The position numbers were made by a program, and so were the translations under genes. From contig NZ_QTJY01000001.1 in assembly GCF_003703975.1 (NCBI RefSeq), positions 186,001 through 250,000 of the forward strand: a DNA stretch of 64,000 nucleotides, written 5' to 3'. Shown here piece by piece: positions 7,441 through 16,391 of this stretch. The stretch is from Larkinella soli. GTDB lineage: Bacteria > Bacteroidota > Bacteroidia > Cytophagales > Spirosomataceae. Position 1 is the first letter of the stretch; the number at the start of each line of letters is the position of its first letter. Below the pieces are notes generated by a model, which was given only the letters and a program-made list of their open reading frames with translations, had not been told where the DNA came from and did not search any database.

Positions 7441-8634
7441 TTGAATACCACCCAGCTTTTAACGCAGCGTCAGCTCTTTTTCCGGCACGTTGCCCAAACG
7501 TCCGATTTTCCGCTGGCCCTCGAGATCGAACGGGCGGACGGAATTCACCTCTACGACACCGACGGAAAGCGGTATATGGACCTGATTTCAGGGATCGGTG
7601 TCAGTAACGTGGGCCACCGCCATCCGCGCGTTCTGTCGGCCATTCAGGAGCAACTCGACAAGTATCTGCACCTGATGGTGTATGGGGAATTTGTGCAGAC
7701 CACCCAGGTGCAACTGGCTCAGGCCCTGGCCCAAACGCTCCCGGAGCCTTTGTCTGCCGTATATTTTACCAATTCGGGTACGGAAGCCATCGAAGGGGCG
7801 ATGAAGCTGGCGAAACGGTTCACGGGCCGGTCGGAAATCGTCTCCTGCTTCAACGCCTACCACGGCTCCACCCAGGGCGCCCTTTCCCTTTCAGGCAGTG
7901 AAAATTTTAAACGAAATTACCGCCCTCTCCTGCCCGGCATCCGGCACATCCGGCACGGAGACGAAGCGATGCTGTCCGGGATTACCGGACAAACGGCTGC
8001 GGTGATTATGGAAGTGGTGCAGGGGGAAGCCGGCGTTCGCATCCCTCAACAGGCTTACCTGGAACTGGTCCGGAAACGGTGTTCGGAAGTGGGCGCGCTC
8101 CTGATCTTCGACGAGATTCAGACCGGATTCGGCCGAACCGGCACCTTCTGGGCATTCGAGGGGTACGGCCTCGTTCCGGATGTGGTCGTATGCGCCAAAG
8201 GAATGGGGGGCGGCATGCCGATTGGAGCCTTCATCAGTTCCCCGGAAACCATCGGTGTGTTCCGCAACAATCCCATCCTGGGCCACATCACTACCTTCGG
8301 CGGCCACCCGGTTTCCTGCGCGGCCTCCCTGGCCACTCTCCAGGTCATCCGGGAGGAAAAACTTTACCAACAGGCCGAGGCCAAAGGGCAGTTGTTCAGG
8401 GACTTACTGGTTCATCCGGCCATTCGGGAGGTGCGGGGTAAAGGGCTGATGATGGCCGCCGAATTCGAATCGTTCGGGACGCTGAAACCGGTGATCGACC
8501 GCGCCATCGAACGGGGCGTCATTACCGACTGGTTCCTGTTCTGCGACAATTCCATGCGAATCGCTCCCCCGCTGATCATCACGGAGGAGCAGATTCGGGA
8601 AGCCTGCGGTCTTATTCTGGAGGCTATTGGATAG
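7441..8634 (+). CDS. Class III PLP-dependent aminotransferase (acetylornithine/GABA-type)
   Basis: A 397-residue enzyme when started at the TTG at 7441; the open frame reaches back to 7408 but that part overlaps the promoter. Features are those of fold-type I class III aminotransferases: SGIGVSNVGHRHP near the N-terminus, the FTNSGTEAIEGAMKLA phosphate-binding region, FDEIQTGFGRTG, and the PLP Schiff-base Lys253 in VCAKGMGGG. It would transfer an amino group from an omega-amino or similar donor to 2-oxoglutarate. Exact substrate (acetylornithine, ornithine, GABA or other) cannot be decided; no arginine-biosynthesis genes are adjacent. The last 11 bases overlap the convergent efflux adaptor gene. 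Confidence 0.9.
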   Translation: MNTTQLLTQRQLFFRHVAQTSDFPLALEIERADGIHLYDTDGKRYMDLISGIGVSNVGHRHPRVLSAIQEQLDKYLHLMVYGEFVQTTQVQLAQALAQTLPEPLSAVYFTNSGTEAIEGAMKLAKRFTGRSEIVSCFNAYHGSTQGALSLSGSENFKRNYRPLLPGIRHIRHGDEAMLSGITGQTAAVIMEVVQGEAGVRIPQQAYLELVRKRCSEVGALLIFDEIQTGFGRTGTFWAFEGYGLVPDVVVCAKGMGGGMPIGAFISSPETIGVFRNNPILGHITTFGGHPVSCAASLATLQVIREEKLYQQAEAKGQLFRDLLVHPAIREVRGKGLMMAAEFESFGTLKPVIDRAIERGVITDWFLFCDNSMRIAPPLIITEEQIREACGLILEAIG

Positions 8635-9781
8635 CCGTATCGGCAGTTTTTACCTGCGGGACCGGAAGGCCGTTGCGGACCTCTTCCGAAGCCGTAAGGA
8701 CCAGCTGGTCCCCCTCGTTCAGCTTCCCGAAGATTTCGATCTTTTCGTCGGCTTCCAGCCCTTTCTCGATGGGGACCCATTCGGCCTTCCCGCCGGCCAC
8801 CCGGATGACGAAAATGCCGGAGGTGGAATTGACGACGGCCGTTTTGGGAACGATGAAGGTGGCGGTCCGGGTCGGCAGGGGAATGGTCACCTCGGCCACC
8901 ATGCCCGGAAGCAGCTTGCGGTCGGCGTTGATCACGTCCACCTCCACCCGCTCCGAGCGCAGCTTTTTGTCGAGCGCTCCGGCCATCCGTTTCACTTTCC
9001 CGGTAAACTTGCGGTCCGGAAACGTCCGGACGGTAAAGCTGACCTCATCGTTCGCGTCCACATACCCGGTATAGGTTTCCGGCACCGAGACGACGAGCCG
9101 CAGCCGCTTCTGCTCGGTCAGTACGAACAGCGGCAGTTCCGATCCTTTTCCGGCCGGCCCGACATAGGCGCCGGTGCTGGTATTCCGAAGGCTGATGATG
9201 CCGCCGAAGGGGGCCCGGATTTCGAGGTATTTCCGCATATCGGAAACCTCCCGGAAGGAAGCTCTGGCGGCTTCGAGCTGGGCGTAGTCCGAATTCTTTT
9301 TCGCCAGGGCCTGTTCAAGCGTCGTCTGGGCGATGGCTCCCTGCGTTTTGGCGGCATCCACCACCCGGTCGTAATTCGCCTTGCTGGCAATGTACAGAGC
9401 CTCCTGCGATTTCAACCGGGATTCGGCCGCCGACACCTGGGCGTTCAGTTCGGGGGCTTCGGCAACGGCAAGAAGCTGCCCTTCAGACACTTCCGAACCC
9501 ACATCGACGTATAACCTTTTGATATAACTGCTGACGCGGGCGTAAATGTCCACATCCCGGAAAGCCACCAGCTCGCCCGGAACCTGGAGAGACGAGGACA
9601 GCTTTCCCTTTTTCAGGGCAAACACCTCCACCGGCGCTGCCTCCTGAACCATTTCGGTTTCCTCCTCCGCGCCCTCCTCCTTTTCCTCCGATTGGTGACA
9701 ACCGGTCAGAATGCTGATCAAAACCAAACTACCTAACAAAACCGGCAAACCGGCAAACCGTCTATGATCGGGCTGATTCAT
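8624..9781 (-). CDS. RND efflux periplasmic adaptor (membrane fusion protein), lipoprotein
   Basis: The start is placed at the ATG at 9781 (MNQPDHRRF), giving 385 residues; upstream codons in the open frame are inside the permease gene. The N-terminus carries a lipobox (ILTGC, Cys28), so it should be anchored to the inner membrane. The HlyD/AcrA pattern follows: biotinyl-lipoyl halves around a predicted coiled-coil hairpin rich in Ala, Glu and Lys (AESRLKSQEALYIASKANYD), then beta-barrel and membrane-proximal domains. It overlaps the end of the permease gene by 20 bases, so the two are co-translated. No outer-membrane TolC-like gene is nearby; one encoded elsewhere is needed. Confidence 0.93.
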   Translation of the reverse strand: MNQPDHRRFAGLPVLLGSLVLISILTGCHQSEEKEEGAEEETEMVQEAAPVEVFALKKGKLSSSLQVPGELVAFRDVDIYARVSSYIKRLYVDVGSEVSEGQLLAVAEAPELNAQVSAAESRLKSQEALYIASKANYDRVVDAAKTQGAIAQTTLEQALAKKNSDYAQLEAARASFREVSDMRKYLEIRAPFGGIISLRNTSTGAYVGPAGKGSELPLFVLTEQKRLRLVVSVPETYTGYVDANDEVSFTVRTFPDRKFTGKVKRMAGALDKKLRSERVEVDVINADRKLLPGMVAEVTIPLPTRTATFIVPKTAVVNSTSGIFVIRVAGGKAEWVPIEKGLEADEKIEIFGKLNEGDQLVLTASEEVRNGLPVPQVKTADTAIQ

Positions 9782-12700
9782 ACAGGGAGGGAATATAATG
9801 TTTACTTTCTTTGTCTTCAGGATCGAGGGAAACGGACTGCGTCGAAGTTTTGCCCTGAACCCAGGCAAATACCAGCGGCAGAATGAACAGGGCCGCAAAG
9901 GTGGAAGCGATCAGCCCGCCGATCACGGCCCGCCCCAGCGGAGCCACCTGGGAACCGCCTTCGCCCAGCCCGGAAGCCATCGGGACCATCCCGACCACCA
10001 TCGCCAGACTCGTCATCAGAATGGGCCGCAGGCGCAGGGAAGCCGACTCTTTCGCCGACAGGACGGCGTTACCGTTGTGCATCCGCAGATGCTCCGCATT
10101 AGTGACCAGCAGCACCGCATTCGAGATGGAAACCCCAACGGACATGATCATGCCCATGTACGACTGAAGGTTCAGCGTCGAACCCGTCAGGAGCAGCAGC
10201 GACAGCGAACCGACGATAACCGCCGGAACCGTACAGAGAACCACCAGGGATACTTTAAAGGACTGAAAATTAGCCGCCAGCATCAGGAAGATGACCAGGA
10301 TGGCCGTCACCAGCCCGCCCTGTAAACTTTCCAGCGTTTCGGTCAGGACCTGGGTCAGCCCCCGGGTTTCGATGGTCAGACCGCGGGGAAGCTCACCGAG
10401 CGAGGCAATCGCCCGGTCGACGTCTCCGGCTGCCGTGCCGAGGTCCACGTTGTTCAGGTTGGCCGTAACCGACAGCACAGGAACGGCCCCGATATTGTCG
10501 TTTTCGCCGTTGGTGACCGTTTGGGTGATGGTCGCAACGTCGCTCAGCACCGGCCGGTTCGAATTGGGAAGAATGGGGATTTCGCCCAGCGAGTTGATGC
10601 TGGTCATCTTGTTCTCCGGAACCTGCACCTGAACACTGTAGCTCTGGCCGGTTTTGGGGTCGATCCAGACACTTTTCTCCGTAAACCGGGAGGAGGAGGT
10701 CGACGCCGTCAGGGAGCGGGAAATGGCGGCAATGTCCGTTCCAAGCTGGGCGGCCCGCTGCCGGTCGATGTTCACCGAAATGGCCGGATACTTGATGGCC
10801 TGCCCGATCTGAACATCCCGCAGATACGGAATCTGCTTTAACTTGTCGATCACCTTATAGGCGAATTCCGCATTCTGGGCTTTGTTTTTTCCGATCACTT
10901 TTACCTCGATGGGCGTCGGAGAACCCTGGCTTAGAATTTTGTCGGTCAGCTCGATGGGTTCGAAAGACACCTTCACGTTGGGGAGGGCTTTCCGGATGCG
11001 GCCCCGGAACCGGTCTTTCAGTTTATCCATGTCCACCTCATAATCCTCCTTCAGACTGACCTGAAGCACCCCCTCCTGGGGGCCGGCCATGAAGAGGTAG
11101 ATCGGGCTGGTGGAAAACTGGGAACCGTGCATCCCGACCATAGCCGACGTGATTTCGATATTGTCCCGGCCGGTCAGCTTATAGAGTTCATGCAGCGCCT
11201 GAAGCATGATGGACTCCGTTTTTTCCAGCCGCGTACCGTCCGGAGCGCGAAGCCGAACCTGAAACTGGCCGGCGGTTACCCGGGGCAGCACGTCGCGGCC
11301 GATGGCGCTCAGGAACCAGGCCGCAACGGCCAGCGTACCGACGGCATACACGATCGTGATGGGTTTCCGGAACGGCAGGCATCGGTTCAGGAACCGCACA
11401 AACCGGATCCGAACCCGTTCGAAGAGGCTGATTTTTCCATCGTTATTAAAATCGTCTCGTTCGGCCAGAATCTTTTTCTGATCCCAGGTATCTTTTTCTC
11501 CGGCAATAAATGCCGCATCGGCCTCGAACGCCCTGCCGTTGACGGCTTCCTCCTTCCCGGCTTTTCCGTTGGACCGGGCATGGTGTTCCTTCATCAGCCA
11601 GTTGGCCAGGACGGGCACCAGGGTCTGGGCCATCAGGTAGGAAGTTACCATGGAAAAGCCGATCGCGAGCGCCAGCGGCAGAAACAGCGCACCCGGTATG
11701 CCTTTCATCGTGAAAGCCGGGGCAAATACGGCCAGAATACAGAAAAGAATCAGCAGCTTGGAGAAGGCGATTTCCTTACAGGCGTCCCAGATCGCCAGCG
11801 CCTTCGGTTTTCCCATGTCCAGATGCTGGTGGATATTTTCGATGGTTACCGTCGACTCATCCACCAGGATCCCGATCGCCAGCGACAACCCGCTGAGAGT
11901 CATGATGTTGATGGTTTGATTGAAAAGCGAAAGGAACAGCACCCCGGAAATGATACAGATCGGAATGGTGATGATGACGATGAGAGCCCCCCGGACGTCG
12001 CCCAGAAAGAGCAGGACCATCAGCCCCGTCAGGACGGCCCCGATCGCCCCCTCGGTCAGGAGACTTTTGACCGAGTTGATGACGTAAACCGACTGGTCGA
12101 AGGAGTAGGTAAGTTTGACGTCCTCGGGCAGCAGCGCCTGGAACCGGGGCAGGGCCTCTTTCAGATTCTGAACTACCTCCCAGGTCGACGCGTCGGCCGA
12201 CTTGGTGATCGGCAGGTAAACCGACCGTTTTCCGTTGACCAGCACATACCCGGAAGTGATGTCGGCACCGTCTTCTACCGTAGCCACGTCACGCAGGTAC
12301 AGGTTCTGAACGCTGTTGGAAAACAGCGGAATATTTTCGAAATCCTGAACGGTTCGGATGGTCGTGTTGGCCGGCGCATAATAGTTGAGGTCACCGATGC
12401 GGACGTTACCGGCCGGGGTGGCCTGGTTATTGATCCGAAGGGCCGCCACCAGTTGGTCGGGGGTCAGGTTATGGGAGCGGAGCAGGGCCGGGTCGGCTTT
12501 GATGACGATGGTTCGGGAGTTTCCGCCAAAGGGCGCAGGAGCCACCAGCCCCGGAATGGAACTGAATCCCGCCCGGACATACACGTTGGCCAGATCCTGC
12601 AACTCATTGTTGGTCCGGGTCGGACTACTCAGAATCAACTGGCCGACGGGGAGGGTCGATGCATCGAACCGCAGCAGGAACGGGGGTTGTGACCCGGGCG

Positions 12701-13058
12701 GAAAAATGGCCTGCGCCCGGTTGGTATAACCGGTTACTTCGGCCGCGGCCTGGGCCATGTTCGTCCCCTGGTAGAACGTCAGTTTTATCAGCGTAAGCCC
12801 CTGAATATTACGGGTTTCTATGCTCTTGACTCCGGAAACGTACAACAACAGGTTGACGTACTGTTTTCCGAAAAAGGATTCCATCTGGTCGGGAGTGAAC
12901 CCGCCGTAGGGGTGGGAAATGTAAATGACCGGCAAGTCGAGATCAGGAAAAATGTCGATCTTGATGTTTCGAACCGCATCTACTCCAAAGTAAAACAGAC
13001 CGGCTACCAGCACCAGAACGGTAATGGGCTTGCGGAGGGCTGCTCGGATAAGATTCAT
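9762..13058 (-). CDS. RND efflux transporter permease (AcrB/CusA/HAE superfamily)
   Basis: A 1098-residue inner-membrane RND permease. It starts with the usual first transmembrane helix (RKPITVLVLVAGLFYFGVDA), has two large periplasmic loops, and the proton-relay helix reads LAIGILVDESTVTIENI, so the second acidic residue of the common DD pair is Glu. Between the two halves is a ~65-residue hydrophilic insert (roughly 475-545) ending in an EF-hand-like loop, residues 536-547, which is unusual for RND pumps. Gene order is regulator, permease, adaptor. A palindromic site lies 44-54 bases upstream. Substrate is unknown; control by an FCD-type regulator hints at an organic acid or related ligand. 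Confidence 0.93.
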   Translation of the reverse strand: MNLIRAALRKPITVLVLVAGLFYFGVDAVRNIKIDIFPDLDLPVIYISHPYGGFTPDQMESFFGKQYVNLLLYVSGVKSIETRNIQGLTLIKLTFYQGTNMAQAAAEVTGYTNRAQAIFPPGSQPPFLLRFDASTLPVGQLILSSPTRTNNELQDLANVYVRAGFSSIPGLVAPAPFGGNSRTIVIKADPALLRSHNLTPDQLVAALRINNQATPAGNVRIGDLNYYAPANTTIRTVQDFENIPLFSNSVQNLYLRDVATVEDGADITSGYVLVNGKRSVYLPITKSADASTWEVVQNLKEALPRFQALLPEDVKLTYSFDQSVYVINSVKSLLTEGAIGAVLTGLMVLLFLGDVRGALIVIITIPICIISGVLFLSLFNQTINIMTLSGLSLAIGILVDESTVTIENIHQHLDMGKPKALAIWDACKEIAFSKLLILFCILAVFAPAFTMKGIPGALFLPLALAIGFSMVTSYLMAQTLVPVLANWLMKEHHARSNGKAGKEEAVNGRAFEADAAFIAGEKDTWDQKKILAERDDFNNDGKISLFERVRIRFVRFLNRCLPFRKPITIVYAVGTLAVAAWFLSAIGRDVLPRVTAGQFQVRLRAPDGTRLEKTESIMLQALHELYKLTGRDNIEITSAMVGMHGSQFSTSPIYLFMAGPQEGVLQVSLKEDYEVDMDKLKDRFRGRIRKALPNVKVSFEPIELTDKILSQGSPTPIEVKVIGKNKAQNAEFAYKVIDKLKQIPYLRDVQIGQAIKYPAISVNIDRQRAAQLGTDIAAISRSLTASTSSSRFTEKSVWIDPKTGQSYSVQVQVPENKMTSINSLGEIPILPNSNRPVLSDVATITQTVTNGENDNIGAVPVLSVTANLNNVDLGTAAGDVDRAIASLGELPRGLTIETRGLTQVLTETLESLQGGLVTAILVIFLMLAANFQSFKVSLVVLCTVPAVIVGSLSLLLLTGSTLNLQSYMGMIMSVGVSISNAVLLVTNAEHLRMHNGNAVLSAKESASLRLRPILMTSLAMVVGMVPMASGLGEGGSQVAPLGRAVIGGLIASTFAALFILPLVFAWVQGKTSTQSVSLDPEDKESKHYIPSLYESARS

Positions 13059-13101
13059 AACGTGTACTGGCTAAACTCAATAAATTCCTAAAAACGTCAT
13101 A

Positions 13102-13112
13102 TCATCTGATGA
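13102..13112. promoter_or_regulatory. Candidate GntR operator upstream of the efflux operon
   Basis: The perfect palindrome TCATC-T-GATGA sits in the 68-base gap between the GntR gene and the permease. It is part of a 17-base sequence (13095-13111) repeated exactly at the start of the GntR gene (13796-13812). Confidence 0.5.
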
Positions 13113-13126
13113 ATTCGGCGATCCTT

Positions 13127-13801
13127 TCAGCGGATCTGCCCGGTGATGCGGGCCGCCCAGTACCAGGCCTTTTTCGGGTCTTTCTCCACGATACTCTGTA
13201 GCAAAGCCGAATGCAGGTCCTGTTTACTCAGCAGGGTTTCGGTGGTAATAAAGACTTCGATGAACGATTTCTTCATCTTATTGGCAATAATGCGGTACAG
13301 CTCGGCGAGAATGTCGTTCTTGGCCGCATTGGCCAGGCTGATATGAAATTCGATGTCGGCTTCGATGCACTCGACCGGTTTGTTTTTCAGGGCGGCTTCG
13401 TGGCGTTTCTCCAGAAACCGGGTCATGCGATCGATGTCGTCCTGCGTCCGGTTGATGGCGGCTTTCTCGGCGATTTTCAGTTCGAGCAGCTGCCGGACTT
13501 CGTTGAGATCGTCGCCCTCGGCCCGCTGGAGGCTGTGGTGAAAGGGGGCGGTGAGGCTCTGCTGCAGCTCCACGAAGGTTCCCAGCCCCTGCTGAACCCG
13601 GATCAGGCCCGAATTGGACAGGATGCGGATCGCTTCACGAATCGTCGACCGGCCTACGCCGAACTGCTGCATCAATTCCGGCTCGGTGGGAAGTTTTTCG
13701 CCGATCCGGTATTGCCCCGAAGTAATCCTTTGCTGAAGCTCATCGACCACGGCATCGGCCAGGCTGTGCCGTTTGAGCAGGGTGGTATCTTTAGTCGTCA
13801 T
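13127..13801 (-). CDS. GntR-family transcriptional regulator, FadR/FCD subfamily
   Basis: A 224-residue regulator. The N-terminal winged helix-turn-helix is clear: LQQRITSGQYRIGEKLPTE, then FGVGRSTIREAIRIL at about residues 48-62 and LIRVQQGLGTFV. The C-terminal half is an all-helical FCD domain with the ligand/metal-site pattern (EADIEFHISLANAAKN). FCD regulators usually sense small carboxylates or similar metabolites. It lies 68 bases upstream of the RND permease in the same direction. The same 17-base site covers its own start codon and occurs ahead of the permease, so autoregulation plus control of the pump is likely. Confidence 0.92.
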   Translation of the reverse strand: MTTKDTTLLKRHSLADAVVDELQQRITSGQYRIGEKLPTEPELMQQFGVGRSTIREAIRILSNSGLIRVQQGLGTFVELQQSLTAPFHHSLQRAEGDDLNEVRQLLELKIAEKAAINRTQDDIDRMTRFLEKRHEAALKNKPVECIEADIEFHISLANAAKNDILAELYRIIANKMKKSFIEVFITTETLLSKQDLHSALLQSIVEKDPKKAWYWAARITGQIR

Positions 13802-13812
13802 ATCATCTGATG
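13796..13812. promoter_or_regulatory. Second copy of the candidate GntR operator, over the regulator's start codon
   Basis: CGTCATATCATCTGATG is identical to 13095-13111. The palindrome here is TCATCTGATGT, one base from perfect. It covers the ATG at 13801, so bound regulator would block its own expression. Confidence 0.5.
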
Positions 13813-13922
13813 TCTAAAGTTAGCTAAAATTTTCGTACCTTAAAGGTTAAATCCGAAAAACCGACCCCACCTGGATGACGGTGTTTCCCGGCTTTTTGAA
13901 AAAGTCAATTAGTTAGTAATCC

Positions 13923-16382
13923 ATGTCAATTTTTGGTAACGAAAAGCTTCGGCTGGCTAACGATTTTATCCTGCATACGAACCGGAACGTTTTTCTGACG
14001 GGCAAAGCCGGTACCGGAAAAACCACGTTTCTGCAATCCGTCAAACAGATTTCCTCCAAGCGAATGGCGGTGGTTGCCCCGACGGGGGTGGCGGCCATCA
14101 ATGCCGGGGGAGTTACCATTCACTCTCTCTTCCAGCTGCCCTTCGGCCCCCTGACGCCTGGGTTTCTGAACCGCGAATCCCGGAAGTTTAACCGGGAGAA
14201 AATCAGCCTGCTCCGCACCCTCGACCTGCTCATCATCGACGAAATCAGTATGGTTCGGGCGGATGTGCTGGACGGCATCGACGAGGTCCTGCGACGTTAC
14301 CGGAACCATACCGAACCGTTCGGCGGGGTTCAGCTACTGATGATCGGCGACATGCAGCAGTTGCCGCCGGTAATCCGGGATGAGGAATGGGCCTTGCTGG
14401 AACCGTATTATGAGACGGGTTACTTTTTCGGCAGTAAAGCCCTGCAGAAAACGCCCTACGTATCGATTGAACTGACGCAGATTTACCGCCAGTCGGACGA
14501 GCGGTTTATCGCGATCCTGAACAGCATCCGGGAGAAGAAAGTCACGCGGGCCCAGCTCGACGAACTGAACCGGCGGCACATCCCCGACTTTTCCCCCTCC
14601 GACAAAGAAGGGTACATTACCCTTTCGACCCACAACCAGGCGGCCCAGCAGATCAACAGCCAGAAACTCGAAGCGCTCAAAGCGCCGGTGAAAACTTTCG
14701 AGGCCCGGATTGAAGGTGATTTTCCGGCCCACGCCTACCCGACCGAAGCGACGCTGGAGCTGAAAATCGGGGCACAGGTCATGTTCATCAAGAACGATAT
14801 ATCCATTGAAAAGGCCTACTTCAACGGCAAAATCGGGCAGATCTCCGATATTCATGAAGAAACCATCTTTGTCCGAAGTGCGTCGGACGGGGAGGAAATC
14901 GCCGTGACGCCGGTAGAATGGAGCAACATCCGGTATAGCCTCGATCCGGCCACCAAGGAAATTACGGCCGAAACGATCGGGAAGTTTATCCAGTATCCGC
15001 TAAAACTCGCCTGGGCCATCACCATTCACAAAAGCCAGGGACTTACCTTCGAAAAAGCGATCATCGACGCGTCCGCGGCCTTTGCCCACGGCCAGGTATA
15101 TGTGGCCCTCAGCCGCTGCAAAAGCCTGGAAGGCATGGTATTACGAGCGCCGATTCCTTCCCATAGCATCAAAACGGAAGCCACGCTGGAGGTATTTCAC
15201 GACGAAGTCCAGCGCCAGATTCCCACCCTGACGGATTTATGGGAAGGTAAACGGGCCAATCAGGAAAAACTGCTGAACGAACTATTTTCCTTCGAGCGGG
15301 CCGATGGTCTGCTGTCCCGCTGCCGGAAGATCGTCGGGGAACACCTCGGAAGTTTTCCGGAAGAAACCGGGCCTGCGCTGGAAAACCTGGGGAGAATCCT
15401 GGATGAAAAGGCCCGGCAGGTGGGGAATCGTTTCCGCGGACAGTTCCCCCGTTACTTTTCGGCAGACCGGCTACCGGAGGAAATCGGCCCGCTGCAGGAG
15501 CGCATCTGTAAGGCCTCCGACTATTTTCGTGCCTTCCTCAGCGAAGAGCTGCTTCCGCCCCTCCAGAATCTCCCGACCGACTGCGATAACCGAAAAGTCC
15601 GGGAGTCGATGGTGGAAGCCCTCGATGAACTGGAAAAAGAGCTTTCCGCCAAACTGGAGTGTTTTGAGGTCACCCGGAAAGGGTTTGTGGCCCTCGCCTA
15701 CCTCAAGGCCCGGAATCTGGCTGAACTGAATTTCCAGTCTTCCCGGCAAAAGGCGCTCCGACTGAAACCGTCCGACCCCTCTCCTTCCGGCGGATCGCCG
15801 GGCCGGAAACTTTACACGGCCCTGACCCGCTGGCGCGATAACCTGGCCGGGGAACACGATGTGGCCGGCTACCTGGTCCTATCCCGCAAAACCATCCTCG
15901 AACTGGTCGAGACGCTGCCAACCACCCGGGAGGAGCTCCTCAATGTCAAGGGCTTCGGGAAAACGAAGGTCAAGCAAATCGGCGATGAGGTGCTGGCCCT
16001 GATCCGGGCGCACTGCGAAGAGCATCAGGTGGTCAGGGAACCTCCGGCACCGGAGATTCGGAAGGATAAAAAAACGGCAAGTTCGGCCGTCTCGCTGGCA
16101 ATGTTCCGGGAGGGCAAGACGATTCGGGACATTTCGGCGGGCCGCGGCATTTCCGTGGCTACCGTGGAGGGCCATCTGGCCCAGCATATTTCCCTCGGCG
16201 ATCTCGACGTGGAAGACGTGCTCCCGACCGACAAAGTCGAAACCATCCGTGCCTACCTCGAAACCCACCAGGACCAGACCCTGACCGAAACAAAAATGGC
16301 ACTGGGAGATTCCGTCTCCTATACCGATATCCGAATGGTTTTTAATTCGATGCGCCGGGAAACCGCCGGTGATCCGGACTGA
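13923..16382 (+). CDS. PIF1-like helicase with C-terminal HRDC and helix-turn-helix domains
   Basis: An 819-residue DNA helicase. Walker A is GKAGTGKTT at residues 28-36, followed by VVAPTGVAAINAGGVTIHS (motif Ia), LLIIDEISMV (Walker B), IGDMQQLPPV (motif III) and the C-terminal superfamily 1 motif ITIHKSQGLTFEKAIID with YVALSRCKSL. This is the PIF1/RecD2-like set. After residue ~480 come a helical linker, an HRDC-like domain (YLVLSRKTILELVETLPTT...LLNVKGFGKTKVKQIG) and a final helix-turn-helix module (FREGKTIRDISAGRGISVATVEGHLA). The architecture fits replication-fork or G-quadruplex processing. It stands alone between the GntR gene and a convergent acylase. Confidence 0.92.
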   Translation: MSIFGNEKLRLANDFILHTNRNVFLTGKAGTGKTTFLQSVKQISSKRMAVVAPTGVAAINAGGVTIHSLFQLPFGPLTPGFLNRESRKFNREKISLLRTLDLLIIDEISMVRADVLDGIDEVLRRYRNHTEPFGGVQLLMIGDMQQLPPVIRDEEWALLEPYYETGYFFGSKALQKTPYVSIELTQIYRQSDERFIAILNSIREKKVTRAQLDELNRRHIPDFSPSDKEGYITLSTHNQAAQQINSQKLEALKAPVKTFEARIEGDFPAHAYPTEATLELKIGAQVMFIKNDISIEKAYFNGKIGQISDIHEETIFVRSASDGEEIAVTPVEWSNIRYSLDPATKEITAETIGKFIQYPLKLAWAITIHKSQGLTFEKAIIDASAAFAHGQVYVALSRCKSLEGMVLRAPIPSHSIKTEATLEVFHDEVQRQIPTLTDLWEGKRANQEKLLNELFSFERADGLLSRCRKIVGEHLGSFPEETGPALENLGRILDEKARQVGNRFRGQFPRYFSADRLPEEIGPLQERICKASDYFRAFLSEELLPPLQNLPTDCDNRKVRESMVEALDELEKELSAKLECFEVTRKGFVALAYLKARNLAELNFQSSRQKALRLKPSDPSPSGGSPGRKLYTALTRWRDNLAGEHDVAGYLVLSRKTILELVETLPTTREELLNVKGFGKTKVKQIGDEVLALIRAHCEEHQVVREPPAPEIRKDKKTASSAVSLAMFREGKTIRDISAGRGISVATVEGHLAQHISLGDLDVEDVLPTDKVETIRAYLETHQDQTLTETKMALGDSVSYTDIRMVFNSMRRETAGDPD

Positions 16383-16391
16383 CCCGGGCGC

